A stretch of 64,000 nt of DNA from Sarocladium kiliense (Eukaryota > Ascomycota > Sordariomycetes > Hypocreales > Sarocladiaceae): NCBI GenBank assembly GCA_030734395.1, contig JAUZTG010000048.1, forward strand, positions 2,108,001 through 2,172,000, in the 5' to 3' direction. The translations under genes and the position numbers were made by a program. The notes below the pieces were generated by a model that was given only the letters and a program-made list of their open reading frames with translations, was not told the origin of the DNA and made no database searches. Below are positions 21,905 through 32,987 of the stretch, piece after piece. Position 1 is the stretch's first letter. Each line of letters begins with the position of its first letter.

Positions 21905-23342
21905 AGGTCATGTTCTGCTCAAGGCAGTCTCGGAAGTAGAATTCTTGGGTGTGCAGAGGACCAGAGTCAGAAGAGAGTCAGACACGGACGGGAGAGGTCA
22001 GGTTGATAGCTTCCATGGCAGCCTCAGCCCCAATGAGTCGCGTCATGGCTTCTGGAGAGATCGCGGAACCCAATGAAGTATTTGACATCAAATCCCTGCT
22101 TAGCAGATCAGGGGTCTAGATGAAAGCTACCCAAGTGCCGGGCGTTGTCACATCTCGAAGGCTGCAGCGACGACAGTCTACTAGTTAGCTCAAGGTAATC
22201 GTGGCTTGGGGCACATGCAATTCCAGTGCAAAGACTAGCCTCGACTGGGACAATAACTCAGTCACCACCTTGAACCGTCCACGGCCGCGGGAGCTGCGGA
22301 TCACGGGCATGACTCCACTGTCTCGGGAAGAGTGGGGTGGAAGCATCCATGATTTGGAATTCCAGAAGTCTTGCTTGTCTGTGGAGGGCCAGGGCCAATT
22401 ACCTTAAGTTAAACCTAGGGTGTAATAGGCAGCTGAGGTTGGAGACAGATGCCTACGGGCGGTAACTCAGGTAGGCTATGCTGAGCCCATAGGCCGAACT
22501 TCGTTTTTGGTTGGATTGGAAGCCCTCGTGTTCGTCGCCCTGCCGAATTGAAGCTGCCATACGCGTACCAAAAAGGCGGATTGAGTGCATTGGGATGGTT
22601 GATGGTGGCTGGCACCCGGCCATGTCAGCACCGACAACCCGGAGAGCGGAGGTAGATGGACTTAACACTCTTTTGCTTTGACCTGAGCACGACGGAGAAC
22701 TCTCGGTGTCTGACTGACTTGCTGATATTAATTCACGCCGGCCTGTTCAGGGCTCCTATCATCCAGTCAGCCGCATCAGTAAGGTGCACGCTGTACTGCT
22801 TTGGTACATCATGGTACATCATGGCGGGCACTCCGTACCAGTGATTCCCCAGTCACGTCCGGATTCTCACTAACGTTAAGCTTACGTTACTAATTTTCTA
22901 CGGATGCCATTCACACAATAATGCCCATCGCCATGATATGAGTTAGTCATCAGAGCACGACCCGTCTGCAAGGCGTATTCGCTAATCTGCGTTGGTACCA
23001 AACAGCTTAGTCTCAATAACCCACCCCACTTTGGCACGCTGCTGCGTATTTGATAATTACCTTGAACGGCGTTTCCGGACCAAGCCGAAAGCCCGTTCAA
23101 TTGAAATACTTGTGCTCAAGTCGTAATGCTTTAGCCAGCGCTTTTTGATACACTATGGGGGTTTTGACACCAGAGAGGAGGCCCCTCTCAGTGTGTAACT
23201 GCCATGAACATTACTTTCAGTTCCTGGAACTCGCGTGGACTGGTGGGGATGATCGTTGGGGATGTAAATAAATGAGCTGGTGAGGTGTTCTAAGAGTCTA
23301 TTCGTAGCCCCTTGGAAGCATCATTACTGTCACCAGGACGCA
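21905..23342. other. Intergenic region upstream of the first Zn2Cys6 gene
   Basis: 1438 bp with no gene seen. It contains a tandem GGTACATCAT pair at 22803-22822 and an inverted repeat TAACGT/ACGTTA at 22871-22889. Confidence 0.55.
22871..22889. repeat. Inverted repeat TAACGT-7-ACGTTA
   Basis: Perfect 6-bp arms with a 7-bp spacer containing AAGCTT, about 970 bp upstream of the first Zn2Cys6 gene. It could be an operator or chance. Confidence 0.4.
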
Positions 23343-25214
23343 TCACTGACAGTCTTGGTATCTTCTCCCCATTGACCAGCAACTCTCGTCTCCCAAGTTC
23401 CATAACTGGACGGGCAGGTTCTGAAGGCGCGTGGGGTCAATCTCCGCGGCAGCTTTGGTGAACCCCAGGCTGAACTGTACGAAGTCCTTCATGGCTTTGA
23501 TCCAAGTCCTGCGGCCTCCAAGATCAACCTGCTCATTGCGCAACATTGTCTGCTCAAGGCATAAATGTATTGTTGGCAGAATCTGCAACATTAAGTAACC
23601 GCGAATGCTCGGGATCTCCTCAGCCTTCAGAGCACCGCCGTTGGCCTTCTCGAAGGTTTTGATGAGAGGGGTGACGCATGATTCGCAGAGACGGTCGACG
23701 CTGTTCAATAGGCACGACTCAACATCGTCTTCCCTGCCGCTGATAGGATTGATGGGTGAGTCCATGCTGCTCAAAACAGAGTTGGTATACAGGAGCGCTT
23801 GACAGATGATCATCCTAGTTTCCCAGTAAAACCTCCAGAGCATTTCTGACACAGGTGACGCTGGCTCATGCCAAAAACGTGGTGCTCCGTCAGAGATGAG
23901 AAGATTGCGTATCCAGTCAGGAGCAGTTTCCGGCACGTTGAGGGGCTTCATCGTGTACCCAAACGGACGAGGCAAAGTTTGCGCCCATTGCTCAAGCTTC
24001 TCATCAAGCAATACGGCCCGGCCCGCAATGCTTGCTAGTCTTTCTAAGCCATCAGGGTTATCGATGCCCCTGAATACAGCTCTCCACTCAGAGCAGAGCA
24101 TAGTGGACTGGTAGAGGAGGCTGTTATGTTCGTGTAGAGGCTTCAGTTTGGGATCCTCTAGCGTGCGGTCCTGATCTAAGGAGATAGTAGGGCTCCGTCC
24201 AGAGAGAAAGCTACCATGCAGCTACACCATGTCAAGACATCATGTCAGTAAGGAGGCCGGTGACTTCTACAAGGCTGGTATGTCCTCACCGTTTGACGAA
24301 AGACCATGCTGCGTATCTGGAGATCTAGAGGTGACTGACTGGCTGTCCTCGACACAACCTGCTTGTTCACGAATACGGAAGCGCCGCAAATGTGGCTCAG
24401 CCAGCTTCCCGAGGTCGACATTGACGGATCAACGAATGCCTGTATATCGCTTCTTGTCAGCGGGACATTGTGCTCCAGCTCAAGCCATATGCCTATCGAG
24501 AACGCTCACCTCGTGGATTCCTAGCAAGACTGCCGAAGCCAGAATGTCCCGCATCGGTTGATCATGGTCAGACGAGATGACATGTCTCATATTGCGAAGG
24601 GCTTCACCGTAGTACTCAGCGCCTTTCTCCACAGATTCGGCACTGCCGCATCTCTTTCCATGGTTGACATGAGCGAGTGCCTGGATGGAGTTATGCAACA
24701 GACTGCGCTCTTCTGCATTGGCGTACATAGTAGGAAGGGCATCAAGCCAGGAAATACTGACACCAGGGGTGGCGCCCACTCCGGAAGTCCAATCGAAGAA
24801 GAACCGGGCCAAAACCGGGCATCCTGGGGACGAGAGCTACAGTGGTTGTTCGCTGTTAGCGAGGCGAATGTAGACTGGTCTCACTGCAGACACAGACATG
24901 GAGAATGCAGGAAAGATCTGGCACCACTGACTTGCTTATCCGGCCTCTCAGCCGTCTTTTCGATTGTCTTCTCGGTGTGAACGCGCCATGTCCTCTCGAA
25001 TTCATCTCGGTACTTGCATTCCGTGTACGCCACCCTAATGCAGTTCTGGCAGATGGGTTTCGTCTCATCACACTGCATACATGTCCATAGTTAGTCATCA
25101 CGTACCTCCTAGAGGTCACCTCTCTGCGAGTATTGGGATGCGCTCTACCCGGATCTTCTTAGCTCGACATTTGTTGCAGCCCCTACTGGGTAGGCCGCGT
25201 GATCGGAAAGCCAT
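23343..25214 (-). CDS. Zn2Cys6 transcription factor, five exons
   Basis: Minus-strand exons 25214-25149, 25072-24932, 24836-24510, 24439-24290 and 24221-23343 (introns 76, 95, 70 and 68 bp) give 520 residues; every exon is a whole number of codons. The N-terminus MAFRSRGLPSRGCNKCRAKK is the classic start of this class. Zinc-cluster Cys are 13, 16, 23, 30, 33 and 41, with the first intron immediately before Cys23. The middle region contains FFFDWTSGVGATPGVSISWL and GIHEAFVDPSMSTSGSWLSH, which matches the fungal-specific regulatory region of short Zn2Cys6 proteins. The C-terminal part is helical, ending SCWSMGRRYQDCQ. The target is unknown. The start is supported by the cluster lying 13 residues in. 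Confidence 0.88.
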
Positions 25215-26166
25215 TTCGCTATGCTCACGGCTTCGACTTTCCGCAAATAATAATCAGGATGACAGAAACGGGTAGAACGTGCGACAGACAGCATGAGGTA
25301 GCCAACGAAAGAGGAGTCTAAGCGATATGGGCTCAGCCACCGCCACGACCACGTCGTCGATCGGCTTCCTGAGAGGACAGGAATTGAATCGGAGGATGCA
25401 CGCTTGCCAAAAGTCTGTCTCCGCTTTGAGCATCTAGCGCTTATCAGTCGACGATTGTGTTGGGTAGCGGATACCCGGAATCTAGGACTCTGTGTACTGG
25501 GCTGATGGTTCGAGCTATGATCGACTTGACGTGGATCTAGGACTTGGATTTCCCATGGCGCCTCTGTCGTCACAGCGAGAAGAAGCTTTCGTATTTTCTA
25601 GACTGGGCTCAATCCCAAGTTCTCAAACTTCGTGAATTTGTGTCGTCTCTGCGGAAATACACGGTCATTTGAAGAGTGAGGGCTATTCTGGTTGCCATTT
25701 CACGTGAACCCTTGGTATAAACAGAGACCCAGGTCAGCCATATCGACGGACCATTGCAGTGGCCTGATGGCAGGCTCCAGGACACCCTCAAACGATGGAA
25801 TCTGCCCCTCCATCTCCTTTCTATCTCCAGATCATCTCGCCATGTGCAATTCTTTGCCGCTTAGAGATCTCGCCTCATCGTAAGCAGCGCGAGAGCCTGG
25901 GATTGCCCTTGGAGCCTGTGGCACAGCTGAAGCTATGGCCATGACTAGTTGTCCAATGTGGGTGGCCCTTGCAGGCATGCTCGTTGATACTGCGACCAGC
26001 GATCACTTACCAGATACGGCAGTGCGTGCGACGAGGTAGCTCTTGTGTAGATATATAACTAAGATGTGATCTCTTGGCACGACTGGCACACCTAACGACA
26101 GTCGTCTCCCTCTTATTTCTCTATATTTGCACAACACGCTATTCCATTTCCCTTCCTCTATAAATT
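25215..26166. other. Divergent intergenic region between the second Zn2Cys6 gene and the next + gene
   Basis: 952 bp. A minus-strand ORF (25145-25573) crosses exon 1 of the Zn2Cys6 gene in another frame and is rejected. A TATA-like ATATATAA lies at 26051-26058. Confidence 0.5.
26051..26058 (+). promoter_or_regulatory. TATA-like element
   Basis: ATATATAA 116 bp upstream of the start at 26167, followed by a pyrimidine-rich leader. Position and sequence fit a core promoter but no start site is known. Confidence 0.35.
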
Positions 26167-27495
26167 ATGCTGAACCGTGGCGGACCCTTTTCGAAGCTGG
26201 TCGGTGGCACTATCGGCCTGGCCAAGGAATACAAGGCCGACAGCAAGGAGCGCAAAGCTGCCGCTCAAGCTCCATCAGCTCTGCAACAGCAGCAAGGGTC
26301 GTCTTCATATTCAGCACAGAGCCCTGCAGCAGACGATCGGCACCATGACAGCGACTCCTCCGATGAGTACAATTACCTTCTGGACCTAGACCAGGCCCAG
26401 CTGGAGGTGTCTGGTACCATACGCACGGCACAGGATGTCTCTCAAGGCAGTCAATCGTTCGACGTAGACCAAGCAGTACAATCGTTTCTTCAACACAACC
26501 CGTTCACTGGAGAAGATACCTTCGGTCTTTCAACCTTTGTTCTCCTACCTCAAAGGCGACCCAAGTCTCAGGCGAAAGGCTTCGTTCGCGCCTATGCACC
26601 CGAGCTGCAACACTGTGGCGTCAGCCAGACTGCATGGCTAGAGTTCCTGGACAACTTCGAGAGGAGCATCAGCAAGAACGCAACCTTCCATGTGCTCAAT
26701 GCCGGCATCTTCGTCGCGAGCAACGCAGCTGCTGTGACCGCCGGCATCAGCCCTGCCATGCACATGGCCTCCATGGCCATCCACGTCTCTGTGGAAGCAG
26801 CCAGGCGCGGCTATGTCAACCACGCACAAAACAAGTTCCTCGATATCATGAACAGGGAATGTTTTATGCCGAGGAAGCTGTACTGTATGGTCGTCAAGTA
26901 CGAGCCGTCATCTACTGATCTGGTGCAAAGTGTTGACCTAGAACACAACGTTTGTCAGAGTATTGGGTCACGACAGGACCAAAGCAAATGGAAGGGTGTC
27001 TTCAGCAGCAGCTCCATGAAGATTGAAGGCGATATGGAGATGCCCGACCCTGCGCCGCTCATCTTCCCCGACCTTGATGCCGTCAATAAGAGCTCAACGT
27101 CGACCAGTTCGTGGAAGAACTTCAATCGCGTAATGCATGACTACAAGGATCGTCGAGCAGCGGCCAAGTTCGAAGCGGAGCACCCCAACAACTCGAACAT
27201 GCCTTCTGCCCCTCGCAGGGAGTTCGCGTCGGAGTATGGTGATCCCAACTCAGATGTCAATCGAGGTGGCTTCATCTCGATGATGTCGAAGGGCACGAAG
27301 ACCTCCCTTGGGCCTCGTGGAGGTCTGGCAGACAGGATCTCGGAACAAAGAGACGCTCGCAAGGAGAGACGGAAGGAAAAGAAGTCGAAACGGCCTTTGA
27401 CCAAGATGCTCAAGGCAGATGCATTGTACCTGATGGTGACGAATCTTCCTAGTCAGGAGGTGCTGGACAAGGTGGCGGCACAGGCGCAGGGCTAG
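26167..27495 (+). CDS. Conserved-looking fungal protein of unknown function, central hydrophobic segment
   Basis: A single exon of 442 residues. I cannot assign a family. The N-terminus (MLNRGGPFSKLVGGTIGLAK) resembles a short membrane-associating helix. Residues about 25-70 are Gln/Ser/Asp-rich. The central region holds the Pro/Arg motif LLPQRRPKSQAKGFVRAYAP and a Gly/Ala/Met-rich hydrophobic stretch (about 175-207, NAGIFVASNAAAVTAGISPA) that could span or enter a membrane. The C-terminus is basic, with ARKERRKEKKSKRP followed by a short helix. The start has a TATA-like element 116 bp upstream and the frame is open throughout, with no stop or splice signal needed. Confidence 0.8.
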   Translation: MLNRGGPFSKLVGGTIGLAKEYKADSKERKAAAQAPSALQQQQGSSSYSAQSPAADDRHHDSDSSDEYNYLLDLDQAQLEVSGTIRTAQDVSQGSQSFDVDQAVQSFLQHNPFTGEDTFGLSTFVLLPQRRPKSQAKGFVRAYAPELQHCGVSQTAWLEFLDNFERSISKNATFHVLNAGIFVASNAAAVTAGISPAMHMASMAIHVSVEAARRGYVNHAQNKFLDIMNRECFMPRKLYCMVVKYEPSSTDLVQSVDLEHNVCQSIGSRQDQSKWKGVFSSSSMKIEGDMEMPDPAPLIFPDLDAVNKSSTSTSSWKNFNRVMHDYKDRRAAAKFEAEHPNNSNMPSAPRREFASEYGDPNSDVNRGGFISMMSKGTKTSLGPRGGLADRISEQRDARKERRKEKKSKRPLTKMLKADALYLMVTNLPSQEVLDKVAAQAQG

Positions 27496-27934
27496 ATGGT
27501 GGCAGAGCCGGTCGACGAGATATGCAAATCCCCTTCTAGATACCATTGAAGCGACGAAATAGAGGTTTCATGCATCAAACTGCCCGCTCCCTGTTCTATG
27601 CCGGTCAGAACTTGTTGGCGGTAGATAGATCTGGACACAAATCGAGGACTTCACCCACCACAGCTCAAGGTCCCCACATTCACAGGGGCCGGGCATCCAC
27701 CCACCTCGCTGGCACCCCTGCCCAGCCGCCCGCTCCCACAGCCCAGTGAAGCCCCCCGTGCCCACCAACCGTGCCCACCAACTACTGCTGGCTAAGGCAG
27801 TCTAGACGCAACCCCTACCGCAACACCGTGGCCTGCAGCACAAATCCCCAGGGTCCCAAACTTTTTGGACATTAAGCTTCAACTTCGCATCTGCACAACA
27901 AGCATCCCTCCTTCGACCGGACAGTGGTGCAAAC
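27496..27934. other. Intergenic, upstream of erj5
   Basis: 439 bp with no gene. C-rich, with a 13-bp tandem duplication at 27757-27782. Confidence 0.55.
27757..27782. repeat. 13-bp tandem duplication
   Basis: CGTGCCCACCAAC twice, head to tail, about 150-180 bp before the erj5 start. Confidence 0.8.
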
Positions 27935-29281
27935 ATGAAGTTCGCCCACTTCACCATCGGTCTGCTGGCCCTTGTAAGCCCGGTTGCTGCCTGGAGCAAA
28001 GAAGGTCAGTCCAGTCCACCCAGTGCCTTTGACCACCGTGGCCTCAAGCTTCATGCCCAATTCGCAAAGACAGAACCCCCTTTAGACTGACCAATCTGTC
28101 CAGATCGTGAAATCTTCCGCATCCGTGACGAGATCGCCGCGCACGAAGCCGACCCCGCTGCGACTTTCTACGAGATCCTTGGAATCACAAACTCCGCCTC
28201 GCAGGATGACATCAACAAGGCTTACCGCCTGAAGACACGTTCGCTGCATCCCGACAAGGTCACCCAGCAGCTTCGCGCTGAGCGCACCAAAGGCAAGAAC
28301 AAGGGTGGCAAGGCACCTTCGCAGTCTGATATTAAGAATGCCGTGAAGCAGGCTTCCGAGCGCCAGGCTCGTCTGTCCCTGATTGCCAACATTCTGCGTG
28401 GTGAGGGTCGTGAGCGCTACGACCATTACCTTGCCAATGGCTTCCCTCTCTGGAAGGGCACCGACTACTACTACAACCGCTACCGTCCCGGCTTTGGTAC
28501 CGTCATTGTCGGTGTGTTCCTCTTCATTGGTGGCGCAATTCACTACTTCGTCCTGTACATGAGCTGGAAGCGCCAGAGGGAGTTCGTCGAGCGCTATGTC
28601 AAGTACGCCCGCGACACGGCTTGGGGCGGGAACCTCAACATCCCGACTCCTGATCCCGAGCCAGCGGCTCAGGACGATGACGAGGGCCCGCCGCAGCCTA
28701 TGAACCGCCGCGAGAGACGTATGCGCGACAAGGAGAACAAGAAGGAGAGCGGTCGCCCCAAGAAGGCTCGCAAGGTCAAGAGCACTGCGTCGTCTCGTGA
28801 GGCGTCCACGGGTCCTGCTGGTCAGAAGAGAAGGGTTGTTGCTGAGAACGGCAAGATCCTTGTCGTTGACTCCCTCGGTGACGTCTACCTCGAGGAAGAA
28901 GACAAGGAGGGCAATGTCCACGAGTTCCTGCTTGATGTAAGTCTCATTCCTGTCAAAGACTAGATATTCCGCCCTGACCATCAATTATAGCCTAGCGAGA
29001 TTCCTCAGCCAACCATCAAGGATACCGCTATCGTCCGCGCGCCTCTCTACTTGTTCGACCAGACCGTTGGCCGCTTCCTGCCCCGAAAGGCTGAGGAGGA
29101 AGCCCTCGACGTCGTCGTCGACGAGGAAGATTCAGACGAGCCGCAGCGCACCCCGAGCAGCGACTCCGCTGGCGAGGACTTTGAGATTCTGGACAAGAGT
29201 GTTGATTCTCTGGGCAAGGCCAAGTCTACTGGCACGCAGAAGGCTGGAAAGCCAAGCAAAAGGAAGGGTCGCAAGAAGTAA
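27935..29281 (+). CDS. erj5: ER membrane J-domain co-chaperone (Erj5/DNAJC1 type)
   Basis: Exons 27935-28004, 28104-28936 and 28991-29281 (introns 99 and 54 bp) give 397 residues. A cleavable signal peptide (MKFAHFTIGLLALVSPVAAW) is followed by a J domain, about residues 38-115, with TFYEILGI and the HPDK motif near residue 70. The J domain carries a Lys/Gly-rich insertion (TKGKNKGGKAP) after HPD. One membrane helix (about 155-178, GTVIVGVFLFIGGAIHYFVL) follows, then a basic, acidic-patched cytosolic tail ending KPSKRKGRKK. This puts the J domain in the ER lumen, where it would stimulate Kar2/BiP, as Erj5 does. Both splice joins preserve the frame (SKE/DREIF and LLD/PSEI). Confidence 0.92.
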
Positions 29282-29708
29282 ACAATGCGCGGTAAGCTTG
29301 TGCTCTTGCATGATGTTTTGGTTGTGGATTTGGTGTTAGGTAAGGGACAAGAGGGAACTGAGACTTCCGAGTATGAGTGTTGATGTGCGTGTGCCTGGAG
29401 GTGGACATCATGAACTGGCGAAAATAAAGTATCAATGACATTTAGAAATAGAGCGATCAGAGCTTGACCCCGAAAATATGATAGCAGGGTTTTGGATCCC
29501 GTCCAATCCCTGTACTCAATTATGTTTCTGCTGTCGCTGGCACGCACGTTGCACTTCTCGGTCACTAATACGTCGGAGCCAAGGAGCAACTCGGAGCTTA
29601 TTTCCAGCTCTAATCTAACCCCAAAGAACTCGATTTGTTGACATCACCACTACTCTTCTGACCAACAATCGAAAGTGTCGTCAATCGACAGTGGACAGTT
29701 GAAGAAGT
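29282..29708. other. Intergenic, erj5 3' region and PAQR promoter
   Basis: 427 bp with no gene. An AATAAA lies at 29423-29428, 142 bp after the erj5 stop, and could serve in polyadenylation. Confidence 0.5.
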
Positions 29709-30805
29709 ATGGTTCGGAAAAGGAATCAAGTTCAAGGGAGCCTCGAGCCGGAGCAGCCGGAGCATCTCAGCTCGCGCATCACAACACTCCCTCGCTTGTC
29801 ATCCCCCTTGACCAATCCACATGTCCCCAATGTCGCCAATTCCAGCAGCGGCGTCCTCCTCCTGACTATCGACAAGATCCCAGCCTGGTATGGAGACAAC
29901 CCATATATCCACGCCGGGTACCGCCCCGTCTTCGCCGCGGTGACGCCATGTTTCCAGAGCTGGCTCTACCTACACAACCAGACGGCCAATATCTTCACGC
30001 ATCTTATTCCTGGCGTACTGGCCCTCATCCTCAATGGCGCTTTGCTGTGGGCTTTTCGTCACTACTATCCAGACGCGACTTTCTGGGATAGGATGGTATT
30101 TCACGTGTACTTGACAGCTTGCTCGCTGTGCTTTGGCACGTCAGCGGCGTACCATACGCTGCTATGTCATTCACATGAGTTTGCAGACTTGTGGGTGCGG
30201 CTGGACTATGTGAGCATCTCGGCCCTGATACTTGGGTCTTTTGTTCCGGGCCTGTACATGGGCTTTTACTGTGAGCCGTTATTGCTGAGAGGATATCTTA
30301 CCATGGTAAGCATGCTGAGAAAACGCTCCAAGGCACACTGCATGCTGAAAACGCCATAGATATTCGCGATGGGCGTATACAATGCGTACTCTTCCCTGCA
30401 GGATCGCTTCGGGGACAAGAATTGGATCACCTCGCGGCTAGTTCCGTTCGTTGGCATGGGGCTGTCTGCCTTTATCCCCATCATCCACGCAGCGTTCCTA
30501 TTTCCCTATGACCAACTGCAGAAACAGTCCGGTCTGAACTACTACTACCTCGAAGGGGTACTGATGGTCATCGGGGTCTTGTTTTTGGCGGTATGTGTGC
30601 TCGTGACGCTTGATGTGCCTTAGCCCAATCAGCTGACAAGAAGCAGAGTCGGTTCCCTGAACGTTGGTTGCCAGGCACTTTTGACCTGTGCGGTTCACAT
30701 ACCATCTTCCACTGCTTCATTGTTGCGGGAACTTTGAGTCACTTTGCTGGCATCTGGTCCGGGTATGATTGGAACTACACCCACCAGCGATGCTCAGCTC
30801 TCTAA
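29709..30805 (+). CDS. PAQR/Izh family seven-helix membrane receptor (hemolysin III-like)
   Basis: Exons 29709-30305, 30360-30590 and 30647-30805 (introns 54 and 56 bp) give 328 residues. Family motifs in order: IPAWYGDNPYIHAGYRP; LYLHNQTANIFTHLIPG (helix 1 entry); SAAYHTLLCHS, carrying the first conserved Ser/His of the zinc site; LDYVSISALILGSFVPG; and, restored by the second splice, SRFPERWLPGTFDLCGSHT with the C-terminal zinc-binding His in SHTIFHCF. Seven helices are predicted. The closest known group is fungal Izh/AdipoR, zinc-linked membrane proteins with suggested ceramidase activity. The specific member cannot be named. The N-terminal 60 residues are cytosolic and Ser/Pro-rich. Confidence 0.92.
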
Positions 30806-31018
30806 ATGTGGGATCAGAAAGGGAGGATGATGGAGGAGTAATGACGGACGAAGCATATAGAGAACGTATAGAACTATAGACTAGAGGCGCTGCGACTTGT
30901 TATAGTATGCAGCTTTCCATGAAGTAGAAGCGCCAATGGTATATATCCCAGCCATGTTCAATGATCAATTTCCAATCCTTCATCACTCCAACGGAACCAC
31001 CGCATGTCATGAATGAAA

Positions 31019-31929
31019 TTATGCCCGTCGTTCAGGTTGGCCATCATAGGCGGGAGAAGGAACCGAGACAGGAGTAGAGTCAGCCTCAAACTTGTTCGGA
31101 TCCCTGGTTTGGCCATGGGGACCTTGTTGTTGGTACATCCCGGGTCCTTGATAACCTTGTGGCGGAGGCTGGTATGACGCCGGGATAATCATGGACTGAT
31201 GAGGATGTTGGTTGTACTGGTCGGGTTGGTAGACCATCTGCTGCGGGTAATATCCTGGCGCAACCATCATGCCAGGGGGTGGTTGGTAAACGACAACTGT
31301 AGATGCTTGGTTGCGTCTGCTCGTCTCGACACAAGCAATGACGAATAATGAGAAGTGAAGGATCCTGTCGGAGCTATTAGCATAAAATCCTCCGCCAGAG
31401 GGAAATGTCTGTGTCATTGCAAGTACATACACCTCCATAAAGCCAAAGGCAAGACAAGCCCGATTGAGGGTCGCGTATGTCGATGCGCTCGTCCCGAGAA
31501 TGTCGCTGTCCGTGAAGTAGATGTCCCCGTACGTGTAGAAGTACCAGCCGTAACCGAAGAGAATGTACATCACGGAGGCTACCAAGAACCCCAGCCAGAG
31601 GATGAGGTCGACACCTACGCAGGCGCCTGGGTGTATGCCTCTGCGGCCTCCTCTTGCGAGAATGCTGATGCCCTCAGCGACATTCCAAACAAATGCAACG
31701 CAAGCCTGTTGAGGTCAATCGTCAGTTCTGAGCTTTTGGTCCTGCCTTCTGGGGACTGGGGCCTTACGGGTGGTAGGAAGAAGATAATGGCTGGGGAGCT
31801 CCAGTTCGTTCCGAGGGAAGCAGAGACACCGATGAGGATGAGGTCGAGTACCGTGGAGATGATTCGCAGTGTGAGTTTCGATGCCCACATCCTCTTCGGA
31901 GACTCGTGCACAGCTCGTTGCTGTTCCAT
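31019..31929 (-). CDS. Four-helix integral membrane protein with Pro/Gln-rich tail, function unknown
   Basis: Minus-strand exons 31929-31768, 31705-31431 and 31364-31019 (introns 62 and 66 bp) give 260 residues. Four hydrophobic helices: TLRIISTVLDLILIGVSASL; SPAIIFFLPPACVAFVWNVA; GVDLILWLGFLVASVMYILF; and, across the second junction, ACLAFGFMEVILHFSLFVIA. The tail is rich in Pro, Gln and Tyr (YQPPPGMMVAPGYYPQQM). The topology resembles fungal MARVEL-like proteins with cytosolic ends, but no family signature is certain. The second intron is 3n long and has no in-frame stop; I chose the acceptor at 31365 because it leaves a clean membrane helix and places the CTAAT branch site about 11 bases upstream. 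An acceptor 9 bases earlier also keeps the frame. Confidence 0.8.
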
Positions 31930-32987
31930 CGTGGAGTGAATTCGCCTCTTCAACGAGGCAACGCGATGACTTCAAAGCAAGCAAGCAACACCGTCGATGA
32001 AGGCATTCACTTTTCGAGATCACGAAGAGCAAACAAACAGGAATTGGCGATCCTGAAGAGCTGGCGGTGCTGGATTTGCCCGTCTTATTAGGACCGCGCC
32101 TAATCCGCCCTGTGGGAGCCTTGCGTCTGTGCTGGTGGCGCCGGCGCCAAGATGAGCTGAAAGATACATGGCCAGGTTGGTTTCAAGTGATCAGCCACCA
32201 CGGCACTTAGGGCGCTGGGCAATCATTCTCAAAGCGGTGTCTATGGGAGAGGAGAGGGGTGCGCCATGTCTAAAGATGGACATGGCGAGCGGCGATCTGG
32301 TGAAGCCGCTTCTGTCTGGATCTCGCGTGTGACCTAATCTGCACTTCTAGCAATGAGGCACAGCAACTAGCATCCTTTGCTCAAAAAGAGGCTCAGATAG
32401 GGTTGAGAATTGGGTCTTCAAGGCCATAAATCTATACCAGTACGGCCAGTCGATCAGTCGTGATGGCATGCTGGCAGATCTTGGCCTCTTGGTTGCTGCC
32501 TTTGAGTCGTTTGAATCCAGGGTTACATTCGCAGCACGAGGTGATGCACGCCCTGGGTTGCAGCTCGATACCCCGATAAGCTGCCATCTTGGATAAATGC
32601 ATGCTTGGTCCCTTACTCGCAGCCCTCTGTCTCCTTTGTGCATCCTTTTCATCTGTCGGGACGACGATTATATGGCCGGTCTATTCCCCCCGGTTTTCTC
32701 CTTGTTCTAGCACGTCAACGATAATGGATCCAGGCACCCGGCAACGATCTTTGCCGCACTATCTAGATCCCACTAGGCCATAGTATTACTTTGTTAAGCC
32801 CACCGGGATTCGCCCCGCGATGGCCTTCGACGCTATCCCCACAAGGCCGTTCCGGCTGTATAATCAACAAGCCGGTCCCGACGTCGGAGACAATTTCGAT
32901 AACCTCTCCTCGACATGGCAAAGCTACATTGCCAGATGTATGACCTTGGCATAATTCGGCTTCGCTGATGAATCTGCCAAAGTGACA
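31930..32987. other. Divergent intergenic region
   Basis: 1058 bp between the four-helix protein gene and the MFS gene. No gene seen. A perfect 14-bp palindrome lies at 32136-32149. Confidence 0.55.
32136..32149. promoter_or_regulatory. Perfect 14-bp palindrome
   Basis: TGGCGCCGGCGCCA, 207 bp upstream of the four-helix protein start. CGGCG-type symmetry suits a dimeric zinc-cluster factor, but this is inference from sequence alone. Confidence 0.35.

Noticed and set aside
25145..25573. 142-codon minus-strand ORF over exon 1 of the second Zn2Cys6 gene
   Set aside because: The other frame from 25214 gives a perfect zinc-cluster N-terminus that splices onto the remaining Cys residues.
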